Below are positions 1 through 8,292 of a stretch of DNA of 10,434 nucleotides, in pieces. This DNA comes from Candidatus Coliplasma caballi. Its GTDB lineage: Bacteria; Bacillota; Clostridia; Oscillospirales; CAG-382. Position 1 is the stretch's first letter. Each line of letters begins with the position of its first letter. The notes below the pieces were generated by a model. It had not been told where the DNA came from and searched no databases. It was given only the letters and a program-made list of their open reading frames with translations. Made by a program: the position numbers and the translations under genes. Where the stretch lies: positions 1-10,434 of the forward strand of contig JAGHTH010000050.1 of assembly GCA_018065365.1 (NCBI GenBank), given 5' to 3'.

Positions 1-332
1 CCGAACACGTGCGGATGACGCAAAATCATTTTTCTGCAGATTCCGTCAACAACATCCGACAGATCATATCGACCGCGCTCTTCCTCAATCGTTCCGTGAA
101 AAACGACCTGAAACAGAACGTCGCCGAGTTCTTCTTTCATTCCGGAAAGGTCGTCGCGGTCAAGCGTTTCCACCGTTTCGTACACTTCTTCCAAAAAATT
201 CATGCGGATCGATTGATGCGTTTGCACCTAATCCCATGGACAGCCGTCCGGACTGCGAAGAATACGAACGATTTCCTGTAAATCATCGAATGAATAGAGG
301 TCTTTATGGATAAGTGCTTGTTTTTCATTCAT
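1..332 (-). pseudogene. mazG: MazG nucleoside triphosphate pyrophosphohydrolase, 5' part, with in-frame TAG at codon 35
   Basis: MazG hydrolyses (d)NTPs to monophosphate and pyrophosphate, clearing non-canonical nucleotides, and in some bacteria affects (p)ppGpp levels. About 110 codons are present before the left edge cuts the gene; full-length MazG is roughly 260 residues. The ATG at 332 gives MNEKQALIHKDLYSFDDLQE, then the signature ILRSPDGCPWD. Codon 35 is TAG (230-228). The frame continues without shift into VQTHQSIRMNFLEEVYE, MKEELGDVLFQVVFH and DVVDGICRKMILRHPHVFG. The metal-binding ExxE (in LEEVYE) and ExxD (EELGD) are intact after the stop. Related proteins usually have Lys or Arg at this position (CPWDKVQTH-like), so one base change would create the TAG. 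AGGAAA lies about ten bases before the start, inside the flippase gene, and the genes overlap by 8 nt. Possible explanations are a fresh nonsense mutation, a base-call error or amber readthrough. Restart at codon 44 ATG (203) lacks a ribosome site. Confidence 0.88.
228..230 (-). other. In-frame amber codon in mazG
   Basis: TAG directly follows CPWD and precedes VQTH. The frame on both sides is unmistakably MazG, and no base is gained or lost. The following codon is GTG, but nothing like a ribosome site at proper spacing supports restart there. Confidence 0.9.
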
Positions 333-1974
333 GGAGCATTTTCCTCGCAATCAAGAACGACGCAATCTTTTTCCCGAAAGGAAGCAAACGGACTTCATCC
401 GCGGAAATGGCATGAAGCAGAAGCATCGAAACAACATATACGGCAACGGCGGTGATTCCGCTGAACAGAAGAGCAACCAGCGCGCCCGGTCTTCCGCCAA
501 ACGGAAGAATCGCTTCCACAAGAGTATGGACAGAAATCGTTGCCGCAAACGTAATTCCGGCGCAGATAAGCGGTTTGACAAACATTCGGGCAGGAGATAA
601 CTGTGCCGTCGTATATTTTTCAAGGAAGTGCATATTCAGACACGCCGCAATCAGATAACCGATCGTAGAACTGATCGGCGCTGCGTAAATGCCGAGGAAA
701 CCGGAAGTTCCGAACAATTCGAACAGGAACATAAACCCGACACCGACAAAAACGGACAATACGGGCTGCCAAATTCGTCCGATCGCCTGCAAAAGAGCGT
801 TCGTTGTCGATACGATCGCGATGAACAGGATTCCGATCGCAAGAATGCGTAGCGCATTGGAAGCAACTTGAAGGGCATTGATCTCGGAATAATCGGAGAA
901 CGCGTTCGCATACAAAAGCGTCAGACAGGAAGGCGCGGTAGCGGCGAGAAATGCGCCGCAAGGCATTCCGATGATCGCGCTGATCCGAATGGACTGCCTG
1001 ATATTTCGATTGCACTCTGCCCAATCGCGAATCGCAAACGCCGCGGAAACCGCGGGCAGAATACTGATGGCGATCGGGAAAATAAATGTCGAAGGCAGCA
1101 GGTCCGAAATCGCAGTTGAGTAGGATGTATATGCAGAATACAATTCCTCTGCCATATTCTCCGAAACACCGCTGAAAATCAATCGAGATTTAATCAATAC
1201 GGTATCCGCGAAGCTGGAAAGATACAGCGCCGACGAGGTAACCATGGCGGGAAAAGCAATCAAGAGGATATTCTTCGCAATTTTGCGAGAACTTTCCGTT
1301 GATTTGCAGGTGTACGCTTTTTTCTTGCGCAGTTCAAAAGCGCGGTACACAAACAGCAAGACCATTACGACAAACATGCCGATCGTGATTCCGCTGATCG
1401 CAAATGCCGCTTGAATATACGGTTCAAAGCCGAGATGAGCTGCAAGGATCGTTGCACCAAGTCCAAGCCCCATTTTGAAGACCGCTTCGATCAACTGCCC
1501 GATTGCAGTCGGATACATATTGTGCAAGCCCTGATAATATCCCCGGAACGCAGAGCAAACACAAACGAACAGCAAAGTAGGCGCGATGACGTAAGCTGCA
1601 GTAACGCTGCTTGCATGATCTGTGGCGGAGAAGAACGGCTTGGCAAAAATCATCATCAAAATGGTTACGATGACTCCTGCAACGGCAAATACCGTCAAAG
1701 AAACGCGGAATGTACGCTCTACTTCACGGTCTCTTCCCTTCTTGTCCGACGCGGCAATCAAACGACTGATCGCAACAGGCAGTCCGCTTGTCGAAAGCAT
1801 ATACAGCATCGCATAAAGCGAATATGCCGCCTGAAACACGCCCATGTCTTTGCCGAGAATGTTTGCAAGCGGAATTTTGAAAAGGACGCCGATGATTTTT
1901 ACAATAAAGCTTGAAATCGAAATGATTCCGGCTTCAACAAGAAAACTCTTGTTCTTTTGTTTTTTTATTTCCAT
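325..1974 (-). CDS. SpoVB/MurJ-like lipid flippase (MOP superfamily polysaccharide exporter)
   Basis: A 549-residue membrane protein of the oligosaccharide/lipid flippase part of the MOP superfamily, the group named stage V sporulation protein B in Bacillus. It is expected to move an undecaprenyl-linked cell-wall or polysaccharide precursor across the cytoplasmic membrane. About 14 hydrophobic segments are spread over the length, with short basic loops, and the N-terminus is Lys-rich before the first helix. Family blocks are clear: GKDMGVFQAAYSLY (41-54), SGLPVAISRLIA (63-74), FRGYYQGLHNMYPTAIGQ (143-160) and TNALLQAIGRIWQPV (391-405). I give no symbol because several paralogues (spoVB, ytgP, murJ) share these. 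A SpoVB-type gene followed directly by mazG is an arrangement I recall from other Clostridia. The ATG has AAGGGA about eleven bases upstream. It starts 23 nt after hemZ and overlaps mazG by 8 nt. The substrate cannot be read from the sequence. Confidence 0.9.
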   Translation of the reverse strand: MEIKKQKNKSFLVEAGIISISSFIVKIIGVLFKIPLANILGKDMGVFQAAYSLYAMLYMLSTSGLPVAISRLIAASDKKGRDREVERTFRVSLTVFAVAGVIVTILMMIFAKPFFSATDHASSVTAAYVIAPTLLFVCVCSAFRGYYQGLHNMYPTAIGQLIEAVFKMGLGLGATILAAHLGFEPYIQAAFAISGITIGMFVVMVLLFVYRAFELRKKKAYTCKSTESSRKIAKNILLIAFPAMVTSSALYLSSFADTVLIKSRLIFSGVSENMAEELYSAYTSYSTAISDLLPSTFIFPIAISILPAVSAAFAIRDWAECNRNIRQSIRISAIIGMPCGAFLAATAPSCLTLLYANAFSDYSEINALQVASNALRILAIGILFIAIVSTTNALLQAIGRIWQPVLSVFVGVGFMFLFELFGTSGFLGIYAAPISSTIGYLIAACLNMHFLEKYTTAQLSPARMFVKPLICAGITFAATISVHTLVEAILPFGGRPGALVALLFSGITAVAVYVVSMLLLHAISADEVRLLPFGKKIASFLIARKMLHE

Positions 1975-1997
1975 ACGAGAGCAATCCCTTCGGTCAA

Positions 1998-3476
1998 TTA
2001 CGAATATTGCGAAAAGAACTCTTTGATCTCCGGTTCGCGAATTCCGAGATCGGTGTCAAGGTATTCATAAGGATATTTCTGATTGGCAAGACGGCAGATC
2101 TGATCGCGCGATCCGTTTACGAGTTTCGTAATCGCGCCCGCGCCGCAGGAAAATACGGTCGAGTATTCTTCCATCATCAGAACATTATAAAGGTTTTCCA
2201 TTCCCGGCTTTGCATAGCCAACGTTTTCGGCGTTACCGACGATGTTCTTTTGCCGATACAAATAATACGGCATCCATCCTCCCGAGCGCAAGGTCTCCCA
2301 CGCGTATTCAACACATTTTCTCGCAAGAACACCGGCGGGATCATAAACACCATCTTCCGAAAAACGCAGGACGGCAGATTTCTTCACACTCAAGGTATGT
2401 ACCGTAATGTTATCAAATCCAAGCTCCATGACATCCGAAAGAGATTTTCTGAACGAATCCTCGGTATCCCCCGGCAGTCCCGCAATCAGATCGGCATTCA
2501 GAACAGAAAAACCAATCGTTTTGGCGAGCTTTGCAATCTCAAAGAACTGCTTAACGGAATGTTTTCTGCCGATACGCTTCAGCACTTCGTCATTTGTCGT
2601 TTGCGGGTTGATACTGATCCGATCGATCCCGAACGATTTCAGAATCTGAAGTTTCTCCTCGGTGATCGTATCCGGTCTGCCGGCTTCAAACGAAAATTCA
2701 CGGATATGTTCTTTCGGCAGGCAGGAATTCAAACAGGAAAGCAGATCTTTCAGCTGTTCCGGGTCCAGAATGGACGGAGTTCCGCCGCCGACATAAACCG
2801 CCGTCAAGCGCATCCCCGTTTCCCGAATCACTCGGCATGTTTCGACAAGATCACGCTTGAGACGTTCGAGATACGAAGGAATCAAACCAAGCAATTTCGG
2901 TGTGGCACAGGAGATAAACGAACAGTAATCGCACTTTGTCGGGCAGAACGGAATCGAAAGATACAGCCCGCAGTCGTTCGGTCTTGTATCAACGAGCATC
3001 TTATTTTCCAGTGCGGCAGTTTCTACTGCAAGCCGAGCTTTCTGTACAGACACTCCGTAATCATAAACGAACAGATCCTCAACGGTCTGTTCGGAATACC
3101 CTCTGTCCAAATAATACTTTGCGCGTTTTACTGGACGAAGCCCAAGAAGATATCCCCAAGGCAGCGCAAATCCGAAAAGTTTTGACGCGGCGTTCAAATA
3201 TGCTTTCCCAAGCGCCATTGCAGCAAAATCCGATTCGGAAAACGTAACCTTCGGAACATATCCTTCCGTGAAAAAACTGCCTTCGGCAGTTCTCTCTCCG
3301 GCTTTCAAAACGGTTTTGCAATAGAACCCGGAATCACGGCGTTCCAACAGAAACGACGACGCATTTTCGCCCGGATCGTCCTCCCGGAATTTTTCGCCCG
3401 GGAAATACAGCAAACAAAGCGTTTGAAAATAATAATCATTCAGAAATGTCGTTTTATTTTCGATGGTCAGTTTCAT
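1998..3476 (-). CDS. hemZ: HemZ, radical SAM coproporphyrinogen III dehydrogenase-like protein
   Basis: A radical SAM enzyme of the oxygen-independent coproporphyrinogen III oxidase superfamily, HemZ branch. HemZ is usually assigned to anaerobic heme or tetrapyrrole synthesis, but its reaction is less secure than that of HemN. Of 492 residues, the first ~165 form the N-terminal extension that separates HemZ from the shorter HemW. The radical SAM barrel follows, with the 4Fe-4S cluster motif CPTKCDYC (C178, C182, C185) and the SAM-binding YVGGGTPS (228-235). ISINPQTTNDEVLKRIGR, LNADLIAGLPGDT and VHTLSVKKS are family blocks. The C-terminus has the HemZ signatures YYLYRQKNIVGNAENVGYA (404-422) and FSCGAGAITK. 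The ATG overlaps the dtd stop (ATGA) and has no clear Shine-Dalgarno sequence, so translation probably depends on coupling to dtd. No other heme-pathway gene is in the window. Confidence 0.93.
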   Translation of the reverse strand: MKLTIENKTTFLNDYYFQTLCLLYFPGEKFREDDPGENASSFLLERRDSGFYCKTVLKAGERTAEGSFFTEGYVPKVTFSESDFAAMALGKAYLNAASKLFGFALPWGYLLGLRPVKRAKYYLDRGYSEQTVEDLFVYDYGVSVQKARLAVETAALENKMLVDTRPNDCGLYLSIPFCPTKCDYCSFISCATPKLLGLIPSYLERLKRDLVETCRVIRETGMRLTAVYVGGGTPSILDPEQLKDLLSCLNSCLPKEHIREFSFEAGRPDTITEEKLQILKSFGIDRISINPQTTNDEVLKRIGRKHSVKQFFEIAKLAKTIGFSVLNADLIAGLPGDTEDSFRKSLSDVMELGFDNITVHTLSVKKSAVLRFSEDGVYDPAGVLARKCVEYAWETLRSGGWMPYYLYRQKNIVGNAENVGYAKPGMENLYNVLMMEEYSTVFSCGAGAITKLVNGSRDQICRLANQKYPYEYLDTDLGIREPEIKEFFSQYS

Positions 3477-3925
3477 TTTTTCAAAAGTTCGGCTGTGTCA
3501 ATAATGAGATTGACCGGCCCGTCAAGAGCGGCGGCAATCTGCATATCGGCGCCGAAGATTCCTTTTTTAACGGGAACCGATTCCGCTACGATCTCACAGA
3601 AACGGTCGTACATCGGCTTTGCTTTTTCGGGACGGGCAGCAAGCGTGCAATCGGGGCGAAACCCTCTTTGCACTCTTCCGAGAAGCGTAAAGTTGGAAAT
3701 GATCATGATTTCGCCCCCGATATCCGTCGTCGAAAGCGACATCTTCCCTTCTTCATTTTCAAAAATGCGTAAACCGGACAATTTGGAAGTGCCTTTCAAA
3801 AGGTCGGCATCTGTGTCTGTATCAGCTACGCCGACAAAAGCCAGCAATCCGTTGCCGATCTGCGAAACCACTTGCCCGTCCACACGGCAGGTCGCCTCAT
3901 GAACGCGCTGCACAACAATTTTCAT
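3473..3925 (-). CDS. dtd: D-aminoacyl-tRNA deacylase (Dtd), with variant signature motifs
   Basis: Removes D-amino acids, and glycine wrongly attached to tRNA-Ala, in the cytoplasm. At 150 residues it is family length. The N-terminus MKIVVQRVHEATCRVDG, the middle GLRIFENEEGKMSLS, and GIFGADMQ are typical. The two active-site motifs differ from the usual forms: the SQxT motif reads SNFT (77-80, N78 for Gln), and the usual NDGPVT reads LDGPVN (134-139). The Gly-cisPro pair that rejects L-amino acids (G136-P137) is kept, as is T80, so the fold and chiral proofreading are probably kept. Whether the changes alter activity cannot be told here. The start overlaps the rel stop by one base, with AGGAAA about eight bases upstream. 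The stop overlaps hemZ by 4 nt (ATGA). The rel-dtd pairing is common in Bacillota and supports the call. Confidence 0.93.
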   Translation of the reverse strand: MKIVVQRVHEATCRVDGQVVSQIGNGLLAFVGVADTDTDADLLKGTSKLSGLRIFENEEGKMSLSTTDIGGEIMIISNFTLLGRVQRGFRPDCTLAARPEKAKPMYDRFCEIVAESVPVKKGIFGADMQIAAALDGPVNLIIDTAELLKK

Positions 3926-6135
3926 CAGCCGTTTCCTCGCTTGACTTCAAACACATTTTTGACTTTCCGTAAAGATTGCATAATGAAATTCACGTGATCG
4001 ATGTCGGTACAGCGAACGCCGCAGGTAATGAAAATCAAATCGTTGCTCTCTTTGGTTGTCAAAGAAGTCATTTCAACTTTCATATCACGAAGCATGATCG
4101 AAACGTCGGCGATAATACTCGGAGAATAGTACGCGCTGACGATAATGAATACCTCAAACCCGCCAAGTGCTTTTTTCTCCGCTCTTCCGGTCCAGGATGC
4201 AGTTACCCAACGATCAAGCTCATCCTGCTTTTTCAATCCCGCCTGAACGTTCGGACAATCGTATTTGTGAATGGAAATACCGTAACCGCGTGTAATAAAA
4301 CCGATGATCTGATCACCGGGTAGCGGCGAACAGCATTTTGCAAACTTGACGGCGCATCCTTCCACGTTATCTACGATGACGCTTTCGGAAGATTTTTTAT
4401 TCTTCCTGTCAAACCGTTCCGTACGGTTTTGAATATCCGGTTGCGTCGGCGCAACGGGTTCGGGTTCCGCGACAGGAACGACGATTCGATTGAATTCCTC
4501 GCGCAAACGGATGCCGAGTTTTTCGCTGTCGAGGCCGCCAAATCCGATGCTGTTGTAGAAATCGTCCCCTTCGGCAAATCCCATACGGTCTGCAAGCGCG
4601 TCAATGATCTCATCGCGCTGCGCTTCCGTATATTTATGACCGAAACGCTTCAGTTCTTTATCGATCAGCTGTTTGCCGATCTCAATGTTCTCGGCCCGCA
4701 TTTCTTTTTTGAAAAACATGCGGATCTTATTTCTCGCTTCGCTCGATTTTACGAAGTTCAGCCAGTCGCGGCTCGGCCCTTTGGAGTTCGGGTTGGTCAG
4801 AACTTCAACGATCTGACCCGTTTGCAGAACGGAGTCGATCGGAACAATGTTTCCGTTGACTTTCGCGCCGACCATCTTATTACCGACGGCGGAGTGAATC
4901 GTATAAGCAAAATCAACGGGCGTACTGTTCACGGGCAAACTTACAACGTCGCCCCTGGGCGTAAATACAAAGATCTCATCCTCAAACAGATTGACCTTCA
5001 ACGAATGCATGAATTCATCCGGATCGGTTCCGATTGTATCCATTTCAAGTAAGGAACGGATCCAACGGAGTTTTTCATCCAGATCATTGTTTGCCTGTTC
5101 TCCGGATTTGTATTTCCAATGCGCAGCAAGACCGTATTCCGCGATCCTATGCATATCCCACGTACGAATCTGCACTTCAAACGGAATGCCTTCCGTTCCG
5201 ATAACCGTCGTATGCAGAGAACGGTACATGTTCTGCTTAGGCGTCGAAATATAATCTTTGAATCGACCGGGCATGGAATTGAATTTTTCGTGAATGATAC
5301 CGAGAACGGTATAACAATCCAGTTCGGTATCGACCAGCACACGCATCGCATAGAAATCGTAGATTTCGTCAAACGATTTGTTCTGGTTATACATCTTCTT
5401 ATAGATGCTGTAAATTGTTTTGACTCGACCGGTTAACGTGTATTTGATCCCATACGAATCAAGCGCGTCGCGAACTTTCCGGGTAGCTTCTTCCAGGAAG
5501 TCCTTGCTTTCGCCGTAACGTTTCTCGGTGTCTTTCTGAACTTCCTGAAAACCGATCGGGTCCAGAAACGAAAGCGCAAGCTGTTCAAGTTCCTGTTTGA
5601 TCTTCTGCATACCGAGACGGTGCGCGATCGGCGCATAGACGTGCATGGTTTCCAGAGCGATCGAACGCTGCTTTTCGGGTTTGCGAACAGACAAAGTGCG
5701 CATATTATGCAGTCTGTCCGCAAGCTTCACAAAAATCACGCGCAGATCTTTGGACATCGCAAGAAACATTTTACGAAGGTTGCGAATGCTTGCTTCCTGC
5801 TTGGTCTCAAAAGGAATATTCAGTTTTGTAACGCCGTCCACGATATCCGCGACGTCATTTCCGAACTCTCTCCGAATATCATCCAGACAGATTTTTTCAG
5901 AGCAATCCTCAACGGTATCGTGCAGAAATGCCGCGCAGATAGAGTCCGTGTCAAGCTGACATTCAAAGACAATCGTCGCAACGGCAATCGGATGGATAAT
6001 ATAATCTTCTCCGGAAATCCGTTTCTGACCCGCGTGCATATTTTCGGCGACGCGGTAAGCGCGTTCAATTTTGTCCACGTCATAACAGCCGGCTTCTCTG
6101 CAGCGAGCGAACAAGCTGTTTACATCATATTCCAT
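3925..6135 (-). CDS. rel: Bifunctional (p)ppGpp synthetase/hydrolase Rel
   Basis: Makes (p)ppGpp from ATP and GDP/GTP on stalled ribosomes and hydrolyses it when amino acids return. The 736-residue protein has the full long-RSH layout. The HD hydrolase (about 25-190) keeps H48, H72-D73, E76-D77, D140 and N144, so hydrolase activity is expected. The synthetase (about 230-345) has GRVKTIYSIYKKM (236-248), D260, YISTPKQNMYRSLHTT and E320 in EVQIRT. The loop before YISTPK reads RFKD (291-294), the RxKD form typical of bifunctional Rel/SpoT and not the ExDD form of monofunctional RelA. TGS (about 385-447), helical, zinc-finger (C594, C601, C602, H623, C627) and ACT (about 655-733) domains follow, with a Pro/Glu-rich linker near 554-570. 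GAGG lies a short distance before the ATG. The stop shares one base with the dtd start (TGATG). In Bacillus this gene is called relA. Confidence 0.97.
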   Translation of the reverse strand: MEYDVNSLFARCREAGCYDVDKIERAYRVAENMHAGQKRISGEDYIIHPIAVATIVFECQLDTDSICAAFLHDTVEDCSEKICLDDIRREFGNDVADIVDGVTKLNIPFETKQEASIRNLRKMFLAMSKDLRVIFVKLADRLHNMRTLSVRKPEKQRSIALETMHVYAPIAHRLGMQKIKQELEQLALSFLDPIGFQEVQKDTEKRYGESKDFLEEATRKVRDALDSYGIKYTLTGRVKTIYSIYKKMYNQNKSFDEIYDFYAMRVLVDTELDCYTVLGIIHEKFNSMPGRFKDYISTPKQNMYRSLHTTVIGTEGIPFEVQIRTWDMHRIAEYGLAAHWKYKSGEQANNDLDEKLRWIRSLLEMDTIGTDPDEFMHSLKVNLFEDEIFVFTPRGDVVSLPVNSTPVDFAYTIHSAVGNKMVGAKVNGNIVPIDSVLQTGQIVEVLTNPNSKGPSRDWLNFVKSSEARNKIRMFFKKEMRAENIEIGKQLIDKELKRFGHKYTEAQRDEIIDALADRMGFAEGDDFYNSIGFGGLDSEKLGIRLREEFNRIVVPVAEPEPVAPTQPDIQNRTERFDRKNKKSSESVIVDNVEGCAVKFAKCCSPLPGDQIIGFITRGYGISIHKYDCPNVQAGLKKQDELDRWVTASWTGRAEKKALGGFEVFIIVSAYYSPSIIADVSIMLRDMKVEMTSLTTKESNDLIFITCGVRCTDIDHVNFIMQSLRKVKNVFEVKRGNG

Positions 6136-6155
6136 GATCGGCCTCGAATAAAGGT

Positions 6156-8249
6156 TTAAATGAGTTTATGTTTTTCTCTGATCCGTCTGAGTAAGGGAGA
6201 TTGATCCAAATTGACCTTCTTGCCGACGGGAAGAATGCTGATTTCGGCAACTTTCCCTTCGTTGCTGTATTTACAGTCAATGAGTCCTTCGTCTTTCAGA
6301 ACGTCAAAAACGATCTTGACTTTGCAGTACGTAACGTGAATATCCTCTTGTTCAAGAGCGCGGCAAGTGGCTGCAACAGCCATCTGCTTGCTGCTTTCAA
6401 GAACGTCGCGTTTCAAGAACTTGTAAATATTGCGGAAATCGTTCAGCGTCGGGACGTCGTCCTTCGAAACGTCGGAAACGTCGTCCTCATCGATCAAACG
6501 GCGGTAAGTTTCTTCGCCGTCGGTCGTATCATCGCCATCCATATCGGAAAGACGGATCGCTTTCACGGTCAACTGCGGCGACCGAATTCCCATGTACTCG
6601 TTGATATCGGCAGTAAACACAACGTCAACGATATTTCCCTCGCACAAATGGAGATCTGCGGGAACGGAAAAATAGATCGCGTTGATTTCGGTGCTGAACC
6701 GTTTATCTGCAGGGCGAAGCTTGAACTTACAGTGCTTCCCCTCCGAAAGAGGAACGATATCGGAAATCGCAACGTGCCGCATCATCAGCACCGGCTGCGG
6801 ATTCTGCAAGCCAAACGGCTCCATCGTCTGCATTTCTTCAATGCCCTTCATCGTGATATCGGAGAAATCCACACGGCATTCGATTTCAAGCGGGAGCGCG
6901 GTATCGCTTCGAGTCAGGAACTGCGAAGCGTATTCGTTAATGCGCTTGCGGAATTCTTCTATCTTACTTCTTTCAATGGAAAGTCCGGCAGCAAGTTCAT
7001 GGCCGCCGTATTCCGTCAGCAAATCGCCGCAGGATGCAAGAGCATCCATCAAAGAGAAACCTTTGATGCTACGTCCGGAACCTTTGGCAACATCGCCGTC
7101 AAAGGAAAAGAGAATACAGGGGGCGGAGAATTTTTCAGCAATCTTCGAAGCTACAACTCCGATAACACCCTGATGCCATCCGTCAGAAGCAAGGACGAAG
7201 AAACAATCTCCTGCACATTCATCATGGATCTGTTTCAACGCCTGCTCATAAATTTCCTGCTCTGTCTCCTGGCGCTGCTTGTTGATTTCACAAAGTTCAA
7301 ACGCGATCCGGTCGGCAACGACCTCATCCTGCGTAGCAAGAAGTTCTACCGCACGGGATGCGGTACCAATTCTGCCTGCAGCGTTAATACGGGGAGCCAA
7401 CACATAACCAACCGTGGAAGACGTGATCTTTTTGACCTGATGGCCACGCTTGATGATCCCGGCATGGCGCATCAAGGCGAGAATTCCGGGAGAACGAACA
7501 GTTTCGAGTTTTTTCAACCCCATGGAAGCAATTCTGCGGTTTTCGTCCACGATCGGCATTACGTCGGCAATCGTACCGAGCGCAACAATATCGGAATACC
7601 GTTCGCAAATCCGATCCGTGTTACCATCAACTGCACATAGAAGCTTGAACACGACGCCGACACCGGCGAGATTCTTGAACGGGTACGCGCAATCGTCACG
7701 GTGCGGGTTTACAGCAGCGTACGCGTCCGGCAAAGTTTCACGGCAACTGTGATGGTCGGTAATGACCATGTCGATCCCCTGTTCCTTGGCATAGCGCGCT
7801 TCCTCGATTGCCGTGATGCCGGTATCAACAGTAATGATCATATCCACACTGCCGACCATTCTTTGAATCACGGGCAAACTCAATCCATATCCTTCGGAAA
7901 TACGGTCGGGAATAAAATACTCACATTTTACCCCGCATTCCGTCAGATACGTATAGAGCATCATCGTCGAGGTAACGCCGTCCACATCGTAGTCTCCGTA
8001 GATGCAAACGTGTTCCTTGTTCTTGATTGCCTGACGCACGCGCGCCACCGCTTTATCCATATCCTTCAAAAGGAAAGGATCGTGAAGCGGAATTTGATCT
8101 TTGTTGAGAAATTCTCTTACTTTATCGGCCGAGTCGAACCCTCTGTTCGAGAGTAATTTTGCGGTCAGAGGGAACACACCAAGCTCCTGCTGCAAACGTT
8201 CGGCATTCTGCTCGTCGGTTTCCTGAATGACCCACTTTCTTTCTGTCAT
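6156..8249 (-). CDS. recJ: Single-stranded-DNA exonuclease RecJ
   Basis: A 5'-to-3' single-strand DNA exonuclease acting in recombination, mismatch and replication-fork repair. The 697-residue protein carries the DHH phosphoesterase core: YGDYDVDG (residues 84-91, metal ligands D86, D88, D90), TDHHSC with D165-H166-H167, and LGTIADVMP around D229. The DHHA1 half follows, with SGRSIKGF (391-398) and YGGHELAAG (414-422), then an OB-like DNA-binding part (about 450-565). A very acidic linker (about 569-598) leads to a C-terminal winged-helix-like extension (about 600-690), as in many clostridial and Bacillus RecJ proteins. I chose the ATG at 8249 over an upstream in-frame TTG at 8267 because AAAGGAGG lies seven bases before the ATG and inside the longer version. 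It starts 43 nt after cdaR and stops 20 nt before rel. GdpP and NrnA share the DHH/DHHA1 superfamily, but length and motifs here are those of RecJ. Confidence 0.96.
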   Translation of the reverse strand: MTERKWVIQETDEQNAERLQQELGVFPLTAKLLSNRGFDSADKVREFLNKDQIPLHDPFLLKDMDKAVARVRQAIKNKEHVCIYGDYDVDGVTSTMMLYTYLTECGVKCEYFIPDRISEGYGLSLPVIQRMVGSVDMIITVDTGITAIEEARYAKEQGIDMVITDHHSCRETLPDAYAAVNPHRDDCAYPFKNLAGVGVVFKLLCAVDGNTDRICERYSDIVALGTIADVMPIVDENRRIASMGLKKLETVRSPGILALMRHAGIIKRGHQVKKITSSTVGYVLAPRINAAGRIGTASRAVELLATQDEVVADRIAFELCEINKQRQETEQEIYEQALKQIHDECAGDCFFVLASDGWHQGVIGVVASKIAEKFSAPCILFSFDGDVAKGSGRSIKGFSLMDALASCGDLLTEYGGHELAAGLSIERSKIEEFRKRINEYASQFLTRSDTALPLEIECRVDFSDITMKGIEEMQTMEPFGLQNPQPVLMMRHVAISDIVPLSEGKHCKFKLRPADKRFSTEINAIYFSVPADLHLCEGNIVDVVFTADINEYMGIRSPQLTVKAIRLSDMDGDDTTDGEETYRRLIDEDDVSDVSKDDVPTLNDFRNIYKFLKRDVLESSKQMAVAATCRALEQEDIHVTYCKVKIVFDVLKDEGLIDCKYSNEGKVAEISILPVGKKVNLDQSPLLRRIREKHKLI

Positions 8250-8256
8250 GACTCTG

Positions 8257-8264
8257 CCTCCTTT
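8257..8264 (-). promoter_or_regulatory. Strong ribosome binding site fixing the recJ start
   Basis: AAAGGAGG on the minus strand, seven bases before the ATG at 8249, is a near-perfect Shine-Dalgarno sequence. An alternative TTG start at 8267 would place this site inside the coding region and has no comparable site of its own. The ATG is therefore preferred, shortening the longest frame by six residues. Confidence 0.88.
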
Positions 8265-8292
8265 CAATTTAATACGAGTTTAAGTGCTTCCG

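Noticed and set aside
2007..3185. A long open frame (392 codons) on the plus strand opposite hemZ
   Set aside because: It is antisense to a gene with a clear radical SAM motif. Its translation is rich in Arg, Phe and His with no recognisable domain, as expected of a codon-bias shadow.
6201..7640. A 479-codon plus-strand open frame opposite recJ
   Set aside because: RecJ motifs are complete on the minus strand. The plus-strand product has no family features and no convincing ribosome site.
6156..8267. recJ starting at the TTG at 8267
   Set aside because: The strong Shine-Dalgarno sequence at 8257-8264 lies inside that longer version and is correctly placed for the ATG at 8249.
8250..8292. 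A terminator or promoter between cdaR and recJ
   Set aside because: The 43 bases show no hairpin followed by a T-run and no convincing -35/-10 pair. The recJ ribosome site occupies part of it.
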